Of a DNA stretch of 10,960 nt, positions 1 through 8,050 are shown piece by piece (within the stretch, counting starts at the first letter, position 1; each line of letters opens with the position of its first letter). Location: the NCBI GenBank assembly GCA_934565615.1, contig CAKTIH010000076.1, positions 1 through 10,960 on the forward strand. The letters are read 5' to 3'. A program made the translations under genes and the position numbers. The stretch comes from an uncultured Oscillospiraceae bacterium. GTDB lineage: Bacteria > Bacillota > Clostridia > Oscillospirales > Oscillospiraceae. The notes below the pieces were generated by a model. That model did no database searches and had not been told where the DNA came from. It saw nothing but the letters and a program-made list of their open reading frames with translations.

Positions 1-8
1 GGATAGGG

Positions 9-37
9 TTGTTTTTTCCGGAGCTCTCTGCTATACT
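9..37 (+). promoter_or_regulatory. Probable sigma-70-type promoter of the membrane-protein gene
   Basis: A TTGTTT -35 box at 9-14 is separated by exactly 17 bases from a TATACT -10 box at 32-37. The -10 differs from consensus at one position and the -35 at three. It points into the membrane-protein gene and would give a leader of about 30 bases. Its position at the window edge means other upstream signals cannot be judged. Confidence 0.55.
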
Positions 38-73
38 GGAAGAGACCAAACATAAAGGAATGAGGTGCTTCCC

Positions 74-598
74 ATGCGAAAAAATGTCAACTCCGTGGAC
101 AAGAACTCTCCCGAGTACTGGGCAAAAATGATTGCCGGCGGGCGGTATTCCCTGCTGCTGATCGTAGTTTTAACCGTTGTGAACATTGTACTGCTGCTTG
201 TGGAGGCAGACCGCTACTTCGTGTTTTCCGCCTCCTTCCCCTATTATCTCACGGCCTTTGCAATGGGCATGGACGAAGCGCTCTCTGGGGGGATCGGCAT
301 TTGTACCATCATCGCGCTGGTCATCGGCGTCCTGCTGATGGGTGTTTACATGCTGTGCTGGGCACTGGGTAAAAATAAACCCGGCTGGCTCACTGCCGCG
401 CTGGTTCTTTTCTCGCTGGACACAGTAGTGCTTCTGGTCATCTCCTTCACCCTGATAGACTCTCCGCTTCTAAATCTCATGGACATTATTTTCCACGCCT
501 TGGCAATTTATGAGCTGGTCATGGCCGTCATCTGCGCGGGAAAGCTCAAGCGGCAGGCAGCCGCCGAGACATGCTGCACATCCCCGGAAATCTATTAA
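74..598 (+). CDS. Four-helix integral membrane protein, function unknown
   Basis: I do not recognise a named family. From the ATG at 74 the protein has 174 residues. Hydrophobic segments at about residues 24-44, 74-97, 105-126 and 138-157 predict four membrane helices. A short charged N-terminus carries an 'EYWAKMI' stretch, and the C-terminal tail (about 158-174) is basic and polar with a Cys pair. There is no obvious enzyme motif. The start is ambiguous. ATG 74 has GAGGTG at 62-67 with six bases of spacing. An in-frame GTG at 65 would use AAAGGAA at 54-60 and add three residues. I prefer the ATG. The gene stands alone between its own promoter and a terminator at 617-642, with no operon partner visible. 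Its DNA looks less GC-rich than the genes to its right, so it may be a recent arrival or simply a membrane protein rich in Phe, Ile and Tyr codons. Confidence 0.8.
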   Translation: MRKNVNSVDKNSPEYWAKMIAGGRYSLLLIVVLTVVNIVLLLVEADRYFVFSASFPYYLTAFAMGMDEALSGGIGICTIIALVIGVLLMGVYMLCWALGKNKPGWLTAALVLFSLDTVVLLVISFTLIDSPLLNLMDIIFHALAIYELVMAVICAGKLKRQAAAETCCTSPEIY

Positions 599-616
599 CA
601 GCCATATGAAAATAGA

Positions 617-650
617 GCTGCGGCGAAAAAAATCGCCGCAGCCCATTTTT
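617..650. terminator. Bidirectional intrinsic terminator
   Basis: A perfect 10-bp stem, GCTGCGGCGA at 617-626 pairing with TCGCCGCAGC at 633-642, closes a six-A loop. On the plus strand it is followed by CCATTTTTTATT, a good T-tract that ends the membrane-protein transcript. On the minus strand the hairpin lies just past the stop of the convergent ANTAR gene (stop at 652-650) and is followed by the weaker tract TCTATTTTC. It therefore probably serves both genes. Confidence 0.88.
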
Positions 651-1204
651 TATTCTTCGTAAGTCCTTATTATGCTCTCGGCGACGGTGCGCAGCTTCAC
701 GCAGCCGTCCATAGCGGAGCGCTCAAGGAAGCGGTGCGCCTCGTCCTCGCTCATTTTGAGCCGGGAGATGAGCAGCAGCTTTGCGCGGTTAATGAGCCGC
801 GCATCATCGAGCTTGCCGCGCAGGGCGGCATACTCGCTGCGCGAGCGGCTGAGCCGCCCGCAGGCGGCAAAGAGCTGCGGCAGCACAGTTTGAAGCTGCG
901 CCCATGCGGCGCAGAACACGCCGAGCTCAACGCAGGCGCGGCGGTCAAAGTCCTCATCGCTCAGCAGGAGCACGGCAAGGCAGCCCTTTTTATACGCCGT
1001 GGGAGCAAAGCTCAGGGAATTTTCATCGGTAATGACAAGGATATCCGCCGGGTGCAGGATCAGCGCGCGCTCAAGGCTCGCGCCCTTCGGGACGCCGGAG
1101 ATACCGGAAACGAACCTGCCCATCCCGGCTGCGCGCACGGCCTCGGCAAGCGGCTCGGCCGCGCCGGAGATCATCATGCTGTATTTGCCCGCGCTCTCGC
1201 TCAT
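650..1204 (-). CDS. ANTAR-domain RNA-binding antitermination regulator with degenerate receiver-like N-terminus
   Basis: The C-terminal part (about residues 125-182 of 184) fits the ANTAR domain of AmiR/NasR/EutV-type regulators. It has an arginine-rich lead-in helix, 'INRAKLLLISRLKMSEDEAHRFLERSAMD', and then 'KLRTVAESII', matching the family pattern of AK.xL, sE.eA...L...AM and a final evA..ii helix. ANTAR proteins bind paired hexaloop hairpins in nascent RNA and prevent termination. The N-terminal 115 residues have receiver-like alternating strands and helices. They lack the acidic pair expected after the first strand, although an Asp at about residue 60 sits near where a phosphoacceptor could be. 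Sensing by phosphorylation is therefore doubtful. I chose ATG 1204 because AAGGAG at 1219-1214 lies nine bases upstream; an in-frame GTG at 1210 would leave only three. No kinase partner is adjacent, and no paired-hairpin target was recognised in this window. Confidence 0.85.
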   Translation of the reverse strand: MSESAGKYSMMISGAAEPLAEAVRAAGMGRFVSGISGVPKGASLERALILHPADILVITDENSLSFAPTAYKKGCLAVLLLSDEDFDRRACVELGVFCAAWAQLQTVLPQLFAACGRLSRSRSEYAALRGKLDDARLINRAKLLLISRLKMSEDEAHRFLERSAMDGCVKLRTVAESIIRTYEE

Positions 1205-1243
1205 GCGCACACGCTCCTTCCCGATGAAGTATAATTATATTTT

Positions 1244-1272
1244 ATTATAGCATATTTATCGGCGTGAGGCAA
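1244..1272 (-). promoter_or_regulatory. Extended -10 promoter of the ANTAR gene
   Basis: Read on the minus strand, TTGCCT (1272-1267) is followed after 17 bases by a perfect TATAAT (1249-1244). That is preceded by TGC, giving an extended -10 (TGnTATAAT). A second TATAAT-like stretch follows immediately downstream. The promoter lies in the gap between the ClC stop and the ANTAR start. The ANTAR gene can thus be transcribed independently of the upstream suhB-birA-clc unit, although no clear terminator separates them. Confidence 0.65.
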
Positions 1273-1281
1273 TGCGCCGGT

Positions 1282-2535
1282 TTATTTCGCGTGGATATTT
1301 ATAAACTCCGCCTTGAGCTTGGAGTACATTATCTTCTGGCTGCTGTACAGGCCGAAGTAGCCCGAGAGCATATAGGCGATGCCGCAGGCGAGCGCGAAAT
1401 ACACAAGGTCGGTCGAGCCGAAGAGTTCGATGCTCAGGACGATGGACGCGACGGGACAATTGACCGCGCCGCAGAACACGCAGATAAGCCCGAGCGCCGC
1501 GGCAAAGCCCGTAGGAATGCCGAGGAGCGAGCCGAGGACGCAGCCGAGCGTCGCGCCGATGAAGAAGGTCGGGACGACTTCACCGCCCTTAAAGCCGCAG
1601 CCGATGGTTATCGCCGTGAGGATGAGCTTCCAGAAGAAGGCATCGGGCTTTGCCTGCCCCTCCTCAATGGCACGCTTAATTATATTCATGCCCGCTCCGT
1701 TATAGTCGCCGGTGCCGAGGATCGCCGTGATGAGCACGACGAGCGCGCCGCCCGCCGCGATGCGCAGGTACGGGTTCTTTATGAGCTTTGCAAACAGGTG
1801 CTCGGTCTTGTGCATCGACAGGCAGAACACTGTGCTCATGAGTGAGCAGACTATCGCAAGAGCCGAGACCTTCAGCAGCATAAGCTCGGAGATCGGCTCG
1901 ATGACGACATCAAAATGCGTCGGGGCGATGCCGAAAATGCTCGCCATCTCGAGCGCGAAGAGCGAAGCCACGATGCAGGGGACGAGCGCGGAATAGTATA
2001 TGACGCCCACGCTTATGACCTCGAGGGCGAAAAGCGTCGCGGTGAGGGGCGTTCCGAAGAGTGCGGCGAACACGGCGCTCATGCCGCAGAGCGTCGCAAG
2101 GCGCATGTCCTTATCGTCGAGGTGGAAAGCACGGCCGATATAGCAGCCGAGGCTGCCGCCTATCTGGAGCGCCGCTCCTTCGCGCCCGGCGCTGCCGCCG
2201 AAGAGGTGGGTTATGGTCGTGGAAATGAAGATCGCCGGGACGAGCATCAGCGGCACCTTATCACCGAAATGTATGGAGTCGATGATGGCGTTGGTGTTCT
2301 CGTTCTCCATCTTCGTGAGCCGGTAGAGCCCCGCGATGAGAAGACCCGAGACCGGCAGGAGAAGCAGCAGCCACGGGTGTGCCATGCGCGTACCCGTCGC
2401 CCAACTGACGCTGAGGTTGAAGGCCGTGCCGACAAGACCGCCGACGATGCCCGTCACACCCGCGATAAACAGCCACTTGATGAAGGTCCATATATACTTC
2501 CAGGCGGCTTTGGATTCATCCTTAATAAAGTTCAT
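1282..2535 (-). CDS. ClC-family anion channel/antiporter, CLC-F (fluoride)-like
   Basis: This is a 417-residue polytopic membrane protein with ClC signature motifs. The gating-glutamate motif appears as 'GGSAGREGAALQIGGSLG' (residues 113-130, Glu119). 'GTPLTATLFALEV' (161-173) is the post-filter helix, and 'GGEVVPTFFIGATLG' (317-331) is the third anion-binding loop. The usual Cl-selective GSGIP loop is absent; the equivalent region reads 'NENTNAIIDSIH' (78-89). From memory, 'HLFGGSAGREG..' and 'GGEV.P.FFIGATLG' resemble the CLC-F fluoride/proton antiporter branch rather than classical chloride transporters. Fluoride export is an inference. No regulatory CBS domain is present, and the length suits a compact prokaryotic ClC. 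The ATG at 2535 overlaps the birA stop by one base (TAATG), with AAAGGA at about 2551-2546 as SD, so it is probably translationally coupled to birA. No fluoride riboswitch was recognised upstream. Confidence 0.9.
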   Translation of the reverse strand: MNFIKDESKAAWKYIWTFIKWLFIAGVTGIVGGLVGTAFNLSVSWATGTRMAHPWLLLLLPVSGLLIAGLYRLTKMENENTNAIIDSIHFGDKVPLMLVPAIFISTTITHLFGGSAGREGAALQIGGSLGCYIGRAFHLDDKDMRLATLCGMSAVFAALFGTPLTATLFALEVISVGVIYYSALVPCIVASLFALEMASIFGIAPTHFDVVIEPISELMLLKVSALAIVCSLMSTVFCLSMHKTEHLFAKLIKNPYLRIAAGGALVVLITAILGTGDYNGAGMNIIKRAIEEGQAKPDAFFWKLILTAITIGCGFKGGEVVPTFFIGATLGCVLGSLLGIPTGFAAALGLICVFCGAVNCPVASIVLSIELFGSTDLVYFALACGIAYMLSGYFGLYSSQKIMYSKLKAEFINIHAK

Positions 2536-3305
2536 TAAATATCTGTCCTTTTTCTCACGCTGACCTCGCCGAAGCGTATGGCCTCGCGCTCCCCGCCGTG
2601 CTCCACGATGAGCGCATAGTCCCCGTCGATGCCGACGGCACGGGCGTTATACACCGTATCGCCGCGCGTATATGTCACCTCGCAGCCGACTGTCGCGCAG
2701 CGGGCGCGGTACTCCTCAAGAAAAGCCTCCGGCTCTCTGAGCCAGAGCGCGTACATCGCGTCAAGGCTCTCTATGAGCCGCGCGGAAAACGCGCCGATGT
2801 CCCATTTGCTCCCCGAGGCGAGGTACAGGGACGCGGCGATATCCCGCAGCTCCGGCGGGAACTGCGGCGTGTTGACATTCACGCCCATGCCCATGACGAC
2901 GCAGAAGCCGCCGGGCGTGGTGCAGCCCTCGGTCAATATGCCGCAGAGCTTGCGTCCGCCGAGGAGAACATCGTTCGGCCACTTGATGGAGACATCAAGC
3001 TCCGGCCACGCCTCAAGGCAGCGGCACAGCGCGACGGCGGCGCAGGAGGTGAGGCTCACGGTCTTTTCCGGAGGGCAGCCGGGCCGCCAGAGCATTGACA
3101 GGTACAGCCCTCCCTCAGGTGAGAGAAAGCTGCGCCCGAGCCGGCCGCGCCCTGCGGTCTGCTCGCTCGCCCAGAGCACCGTCCCATCGGGAGCGCCCTG
3201 CGCGGCAAGCTTCTTGAGGGCGTTATTGGTAGAGTCTATGCTGTGCGCGTAAAGTACCGGCGCGGCGCGCTCTGCGTCGAGCCGGGTAAAGCCATAGTTA
3301 TCCAT
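2535..3305 (-). CDS. birA: Biotin--[acetyl-CoA-carboxylase] ligase, catalytic-only type
   Basis: This enzyme activates biotin with ATP and transfers it to the acceptor lysine of biotin carboxyl carrier proteins in the cytoplasm. At 256 residues it lacks the N-terminal winged-helix repressor domain of E. coli-type BirA, so it is the monofunctional class. Visible family motifs are 'DSTNNALKKLA' (24-34), the biotinyl-adenylate loop 'GRGRLGR' (52-58), 'KWPNDVLLGGRKLCGIL' (108-124) with Lys119 as the likely catalytic lysine, 'GVNVN' (141-145), and an SH3-like C-terminal domain ending 'FGEVSVR'. The ATG at 3305 overlaps the suhB stop by eight bases, with GAGG at 3316-3313 as SD. The stop overlaps the clc start by one base. 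The gene is thus the middle member of a tight three-gene unit and cannot itself repress biotin genes. Confidence 0.95.
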   Translation of the reverse strand: MDNYGFTRLDAERAAPVLYAHSIDSTNNALKKLAAQGAPDGTVLWASEQTAGRGRLGRSFLSPEGGLYLSMLWRPGCPPEKTVSLTSCAAVALCRCLEAWPELDVSIKWPNDVLLGGRKLCGILTEGCTTPGGFCVVMGMGVNVNTPQFPPELRDIAASLYLASGSKWDIGAFSARLIESLDAMYALWLREPEAFLEEYRARCATVGCEVTYTRGDTVYNARAVGIDGDYALIVEHGGEREAIRFGEVSVRKRTDI

Positions 3306-4086
3306 TGATGATCCTCAGTGCTTCGCGCACAGCGCCTGCGCTGCCGGCGACGATGGAGCTCTTGCGCCCGTCCATGGGCAGCTCGCTTCCGTCCGCGGCG
3401 AGGGCGATGCCGCCCGCCTCGCGCACGATGAGCATGCCCGCGGCAAAGTCCCAGAGCGACACTCTCTGCTCGAAATACACGCCCGCGCGCCCCGCCGCGG
3501 CGGAGCAGAGGTCGAGCTCTGCGGAGCCCTCGCGGCGGATATCCAGAGAGGCGATGAAGAGCTTTTTGATCGTCTCAAAGGTCCCATCGGCAAGCTCGGG
3601 ACTGTATGGAGACGTGCCGCAGCAGACGATAGTCTCCGACAGCGGAGCATCCTCGACATGTATCGGGCGGCCATTGAGCCATGCGCCCTCACCCGAGAGC
3701 GCTGTGAACTGCTCGTCCAGATAGGGGTTATACACCGACGCCGCGCGCAGCTCGCCGCGGTTCATATATGCAACGGATATGCAGCTGTGCCCGAAGCCGC
3801 GGACGAAGTTCATCGTCCCGTCAATGGGGTCGATGATGAAAAGATGCTCCGCATCCGTCGGGTCCTGCTGCCCGTTCTCCTCGCAGAAGAAGTGTGCGCC
3901 CGGAACGTCCCGGCTCAGCCGCTGCATGAGCAGCTCCTGTATGCGCCGATCGTACTGCGTGACAACATCGCGGTGCCCGGTCTTGCACTCGGCAAGTATC
4001 CCGTGCGCCTGCATCATCAGCTCCGCCGCTTCGCGCTGCGCGGCGGTGATATAGTCAAGAATTTTGGCATCATATTTCTCTGTCAT
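3298..4086 (-). CDS. suhB: Inositol-monophosphatase-family phosphatase (SuhB-like)
   Basis: This is a 262-residue member of the Mg-dependent, lithium-sensitive phosphatase superfamily. Metal-site motifs are in the expected order: 'DVVTQYD' (40-46), 'FFCEENG' (66-72, metal ligand Glu69), 'IDPIDGTMNFVRGF' (85-98, Asp86 and Asp89) and 'LWDFAAGMLIVREAGG' (211-226, Asp213). The length is normal for the family. The likely reaction is hydrolysis of a sugar or inositol monophosphate. Family members also act on fructose-1,6-bisphosphate, NADP or PAP, and sequence alone does not settle the substrate. The ATG at 4086 is supported by a strong AGGAGG at 4099-4094 with seven bases of spacing. It is the first gene of the suhB-birA-clc unit, and its promoter lies in the intergenic region shared with fhs. 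Confidence 0.9.
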   Translation of the reverse strand: MTEKYDAKILDYITAAQREAAELMMQAHGILAECKTGHRDVVTQYDRRIQELLMQRLSRDVPGAHFFCEENGQQDPTDAEHLFIIDPIDGTMNFVRGFGHSCISVAYMNRGELRAASVYNPYLDEQFTALSGEGAWLNGRPIHVEDAPLSETIVCCGTSPYSPELADGTFETIKKLFIASLDIRREGSAELDLCSAAAGRAGVYFEQRVSLWDFAAGMLIVREAGGIALAADGSELPMDGRKSSIVAGSAGAVREALRIING

Positions 4087-4087
4087 A

Positions 4088-4120
4088 GCTGTCCCTCCTG
4101 CGGACCGGTGTTCTGACAGC
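4088..4120 (-). promoter_or_regulatory. Leader hairpin enclosing the suhB ribosome-binding site
   Basis: In the minus-strand transcript, GCTGTC (4120-4115) can pair with GACAGC (4093-4088). This closes a loop of about 21 bases that contains the AGGAGG Shine-Dalgarno at 4099-4094. The stem is six perfect base pairs ending two bases before the start codon. It might limit or present the ribosome-binding site. No recognised riboswitch class matches, and chance pairing is possible. Confidence 0.3.
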
Positions 4121-4135
4121 GGTTAGAATACTACG

Positions 4136-4141
4136 ATTATA
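4136..4141 (-). promoter_or_regulatory. Probable -10 box for the suhB-birA-clc unit
   Basis: A perfect TATAAT is read on the minus strand at 4141-4136, about 50 bases before the suhB start. This is an appropriate distance for a short leader carrying the SD at 4099-4094. No good -35 is found at 16-18 bases; the nearest TTG-starting hexamer (TTGGAG) is only 13 bases away. The assignment rests mainly on the -10 and its position. Confidence 0.4.
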
Positions 4142-4194
4142 CGTGAAAATCAAGCTCCAACGGTATATTACCCCTTTTGTATCTGGCTCGGGTG

Positions 4195-4203
4195 TGGTAT
4201 AAT
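4195..4203 (+). promoter_or_regulatory. Extended -10 promoter of fhs
   Basis: TGGTATAAT at 4195-4203 is an extended -10 (TGn plus perfect TATAAT), 36 bases before the fhs start codon. The -35 region is poor: TTTTGT at 4175-4180 for a 17-base spacer, or TTGTAT at 4177-4182 for 15. This is typical of extended -10 promoters. Just upstream, GGTATATTACC at 4162-4172 is a small inverted repeat that could be an operator, but it is short. Confidence 0.55.
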
Positions 4204-4238
4204 TTTATAGTTTTTGTTTTCCCGAAAGGAGAGGTGCC

Positions 4239-5906
<1,668 letters not shown>

Positions 5907-5925
5907 ATAAGGATTTTTGTAAAAC

Positions 5926-5970
5926 ACCGCCCGGAGCGAAACGCTCCGGGCGGTATCAGCTTTATTTAAT
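5926..5970. terminator. Bidirectional terminator between fhs and the histidine kinase gene
   Basis: A perfect 13-bp GC-rich inverted repeat at 5926-5938 and 5942-5954 has a three-A loop. It lies between two convergent stops (fhs at 5906 and the kinase at 5973). The plus-strand tail is ATCAGCTTTATTTAAT, moderately T-rich but offset. The minus-strand tail GTTTTACAAAAATCC is also modest. The stem is strong enough that it probably ends both transcripts. Confidence 0.85.
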
Positions 5971-5972
5971 AA

Positions 5973-7304
5973 TCAGGGCAGGATGACGCTGAAGGTGCTG
6001 CCGGAGCCGGGGGTGCTCTCGACAACGGCGTCCCCGCCGTGGAACTGGGCGATTTCCTTCACCATCGCTAAGCCAAGACCGCTGCTGCCCTCGTCGCCGC
6101 GGGAGGCGTCCGCCTGCCAGAAGCGCTGCCAGACCTTATCGAGGTTCTCAGGGGCAATGCCGATACCGTCGTCCTTGACGGAGAGCACCGCGCCCTGCTC
6201 CGTGCGGCGCAGCGAGAGCCATATATGCCCGCCGTCAACGCCGTATTTATAAGCGTTCTGGAGAAGATTATGTATGACGCGGGACATCAGAGTGCCGTTG
6301 AAGCGCGCGGTGACGCCGGGCGCAATGTATGTTTTAAGCTCTATGCCCCGGCTGTCGGCGGGCGTGAACTCATCGCAGCAGGACTCCGTAAACTCGCTCA
6401 AATCGCCCTCGCGCATCGGGTAGCGGTCGGTGCCGTGCTGCATGCGGGTAAGGCCGAGCAGCTGCTGCACGAGCTCTGACATGTATTGCGCCTGCTCCTC
6501 GATGACAGCGATAGAAGCGGAATAATCCTCGGGCGTTTTGTCCTTGCGGCGGGAGCGGTCGCACTGGGCAAGGATGATGGTTATCGGGGTGCGCAGCTCG
6601 TGCGACGCGTCGGAGGCAAACTGGCGCTCGGTCTCAAAAGATCTCTCCAAGCGCTCAAACATCCTGTCAAAGCTGCTGCCGAGACGCTTCATCTCGGACG
6701 GGCCGCGGCGGATGTTCAGGCGCTTTGTGAGGTCGCCGCCGTCGCTTATGTCGTTCGCGGCACTGACGATCTTCTCAAGCGGCCTGAAGGACAGGCTTGC
6801 AATGAGCCAGCCGCCACCGGTGGAGAGGACAAGGATCGCCGGGAGCAGGGCCGCGGTAAGGATGAGGATAGTGTGCATGAGGCCGGAGCGGTCGGACGCG
6901 GAGATCAGGCCGCGCACCCAGACGTAAGTAATGTCCATATCGACATAGACATCATAGATATAATACTCCTCGCCGTTTATCTCGGTGCTGCGCACGATGT
7001 TCTCCTCAAACGGCACGGCGGCGGAATCAAAGCCGTCGGGTATGGCGCCGCTGAGCAGGGTCCCGTCCTCGGCGTAGAAGGTGGAATACACGCCGCGGCG
7101 GTACGCGTCGACATCGTCCCATTCAAAGCGCCCGTGGTCGAACTCAAGCCGGTCGGCGTTCTTCATCACGACCTTGACGAGCCTTCCCGCGGGGTCGTCC
7201 GTGACGGTATTGGCGTTGATGACGAACACGAACACCAGCACCATGGCCGCCAGCAGCAGCACCATGAGCGTGATCCACAGCGTCATTCTGAGCTTGACAG
7301 ACAT
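5973..7304 (-). CDS. Two-component sensor histidine kinase
   Basis: This membrane-bound kinase has 443 residues. The first transmembrane helix is at about 8-30. An extracytoplasmic sensor region of some 110 residues (about 31-142) is followed by a second helix at about 143-170. HAMP-like linker 'LSFRPLEKIVSAANDISDGGDL' spans about 171-192. The dimerisation/phosphoacceptor segment is 'FASDASHELRTPI' with His235. The ATP-binding domain shows the N-box 'NLLQNAYKYG' (Asn350), 'KDDGIGIAPEN' (377-387) and 'GSSGLGLAMVKEI' (406-418). This is the classical HisKA/HATPase_c arrangement that pairs with OmpR-type regulators. The ATG at 7304 has AAGGAGGA at 7320-7313, eight bases upstream. The start lies four bases after the response-regulator stop, so the two are one transcription unit. 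The stimulus is not evident; the sensor region has no Cys/His metal-binding cluster that I can see. Confidence 0.95.
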   Translation of the reverse strand: MSVKLRMTLWITLMVLLLAAMVLVFVFVINANTVTDDPAGRLVKVVMKNADRLEFDHGRFEWDDVDAYRRGVYSTFYAEDGTLLSGAIPDGFDSAAVPFEENIVRSTEINGEEYYIYDVYVDMDITYVWVRGLISASDRSGLMHTILILTAALLPAILVLSTGGGWLIASLSFRPLEKIVSAANDISDGGDLTKRLNIRRGPSEMKRLGSSFDRMFERLERSFETERQFASDASHELRTPITIILAQCDRSRRKDKTPEDYSASIAVIEEQAQYMSELVQQLLGLTRMQHGTDRYPMREGDLSEFTESCCDEFTPADSRGIELKTYIAPGVTARFNGTLMSRVIHNLLQNAYKYGVDGGHIWLSLRRTEQGAVLSVKDDGIGIAPENLDKVWQRFWQADASRGDEGSSGLGLAMVKEIAQFHGGDAVVESTPGSGSTFSVILP

Positions 7305-7308
7305 ATGC

Positions 7309-7980
7309 TCAATCCTCCTTCAGCACCCAGCCGGTGCCCCAGACGGTTCGGATAAGCTTCTTGTCAAAGCCGGTATCCATTTTCTTGCGCAGGTAGCCGA
7401 CATAGACATCGACAACGTTCGTACCGCCCTCATAGTCATAGTTCCAGAGGTTGTTCTCGATCATCTCACGCGAGAGGACGACACCCTTGTTGCGCACCAT
7501 ATACTCAAGCAGGGAGAACTCCTTGCTTGTAAGGTCGATGCTCTTCCCGGCGCGCGTCACGCTGTGCGAAGCGGTGTCGATACTCAGGTCTCCGACGGTG
7601 AAGACGTTCGAGCGGTTGCCGGTATACTTGCGCGTCATGACGCGCACGACAGCCATAAGCTCCTTGAAGTCAAAGGGCTTGACAAGATAATAGTCCCCGC
7701 CGCTCTCAAGGCCCTCGACGCGGTCGGCGACGCTGTCGCGCGCGGTGAGGAAGAGCACAGGGGTGGTGTCACCGTCGCGGCGGAGGCGGCGCACGAGGTC
7801 AAGGCCGTTGAGCTTCGGCATCATGATGTCAAGGATCATGACGTCATACTTCGCGCACTCCATAAACTCAAGCGCCTCCTGCCCGTTAAAGCAGCTGTCG
7901 ACGCTGTAGCCCTCGTCCTCCACGGCCTCGCTGATTATGCGGTTGAGATGCTTTTCATCTTCTACGACAAGTACCCTCAT
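7309..7980 (-). CDS. OmpR/PhoB-family DNA-binding response regulator
   Basis: This is a 223-residue cytoplasmic regulator. The receiver domain (1-115) begins 'MRVLVVEDE', with acidic residues at 8-9, phosphoacceptor Asp51 in 'VMILDIMMP', Thr79 and Lys101 in 'LVKPFD'. The winged-helix domain (about 125-220) includes 'LTSKEFSLLEYMVRNKGVVLSREMI' and 'VVDVYVGYLRKKMD', followed by the wing 'IRTVWGTGWVL'. The ATG at 7980 is preferred: GGAGG at 7991-7987 lies six bases upstream, and family members start at this methionine. An upstream in-frame GTG at 8007 has no SD and would add nine unconserved residues. It precedes the kinase gene by four bases. Target genes are unknown; direct repeats near its promoter suggest possible autoregulation. 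Confidence 0.96.
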   Translation of the reverse strand: MRVLVVEDEKHLNRIISEAVEDEGYSVDSCFNGQEALEFMECAKYDVMILDIMMPKLNGLDLVRRLRRDGDTTPVLFLTARDSVADRVEGLESGGDYYLVKPFDFKELMAVVRVMTRKYTGNRSNVFTVGDLSIDTASHSVTRAGKSIDLTSKEFSLLEYMVRNKGVVLSREMIENNLWNYDYEGGTNVVDVYVGYLRKKMDTGFDKKLIRTVWGTGWVLKED

Positions 7981-7996
7981 TCTGTTCCTCCGACTG

Positions 7997-8016
7997 ACGG
8001 ACGGCACAGCGTCCGT
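7997..8016 (-). promoter_or_regulatory. Inverted repeat in the response-regulator leader
   Basis: ACGGAC (7997-8002) and GTCCGT (8011-8016) form a perfect 6-bp inverted repeat with an eight-base loop, five bases upstream of the GGAGG Shine-Dalgarno. It could be an RNA hairpin in the leader or a dyad for a DNA-binding protein. There is no T-tract, so it is not a terminator. Confidence 0.35.
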
Positions 8017-8050
8017 ATTCTGATCGTATTGTAAAGCGAAGAATTAAGAA

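Noticed and set aside
1264..1845. Open frame of 193 codons opposite the ClC gene
   Set aside because: Highly charged, repetitive translation typical of an antisense shadow in GC-rich DNA; no start signal and no domain.
4087..4238. Fluoride riboswitch or other riboswitch in the suhB/fhs intergenic region
   Set aside because: I looked for the conserved fluoride (crcB) motif and the ANTAR paired hexaloops and saw neither; only promoters, small inverted repeats and ribosome-binding sites are present.
7981..8007. Upstream GTG start for the response regulator
   Set aside because: The extra nine residues precede the conserved first strand and have no SD; ATG 7980 has GGAGG at proper spacing.
7081..8034. 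Plus-strand open frame of 317 codons across the two-component genes
   Set aside because: Antisense to a clear response regulator and kinase; no ribosome-binding site or protein family.
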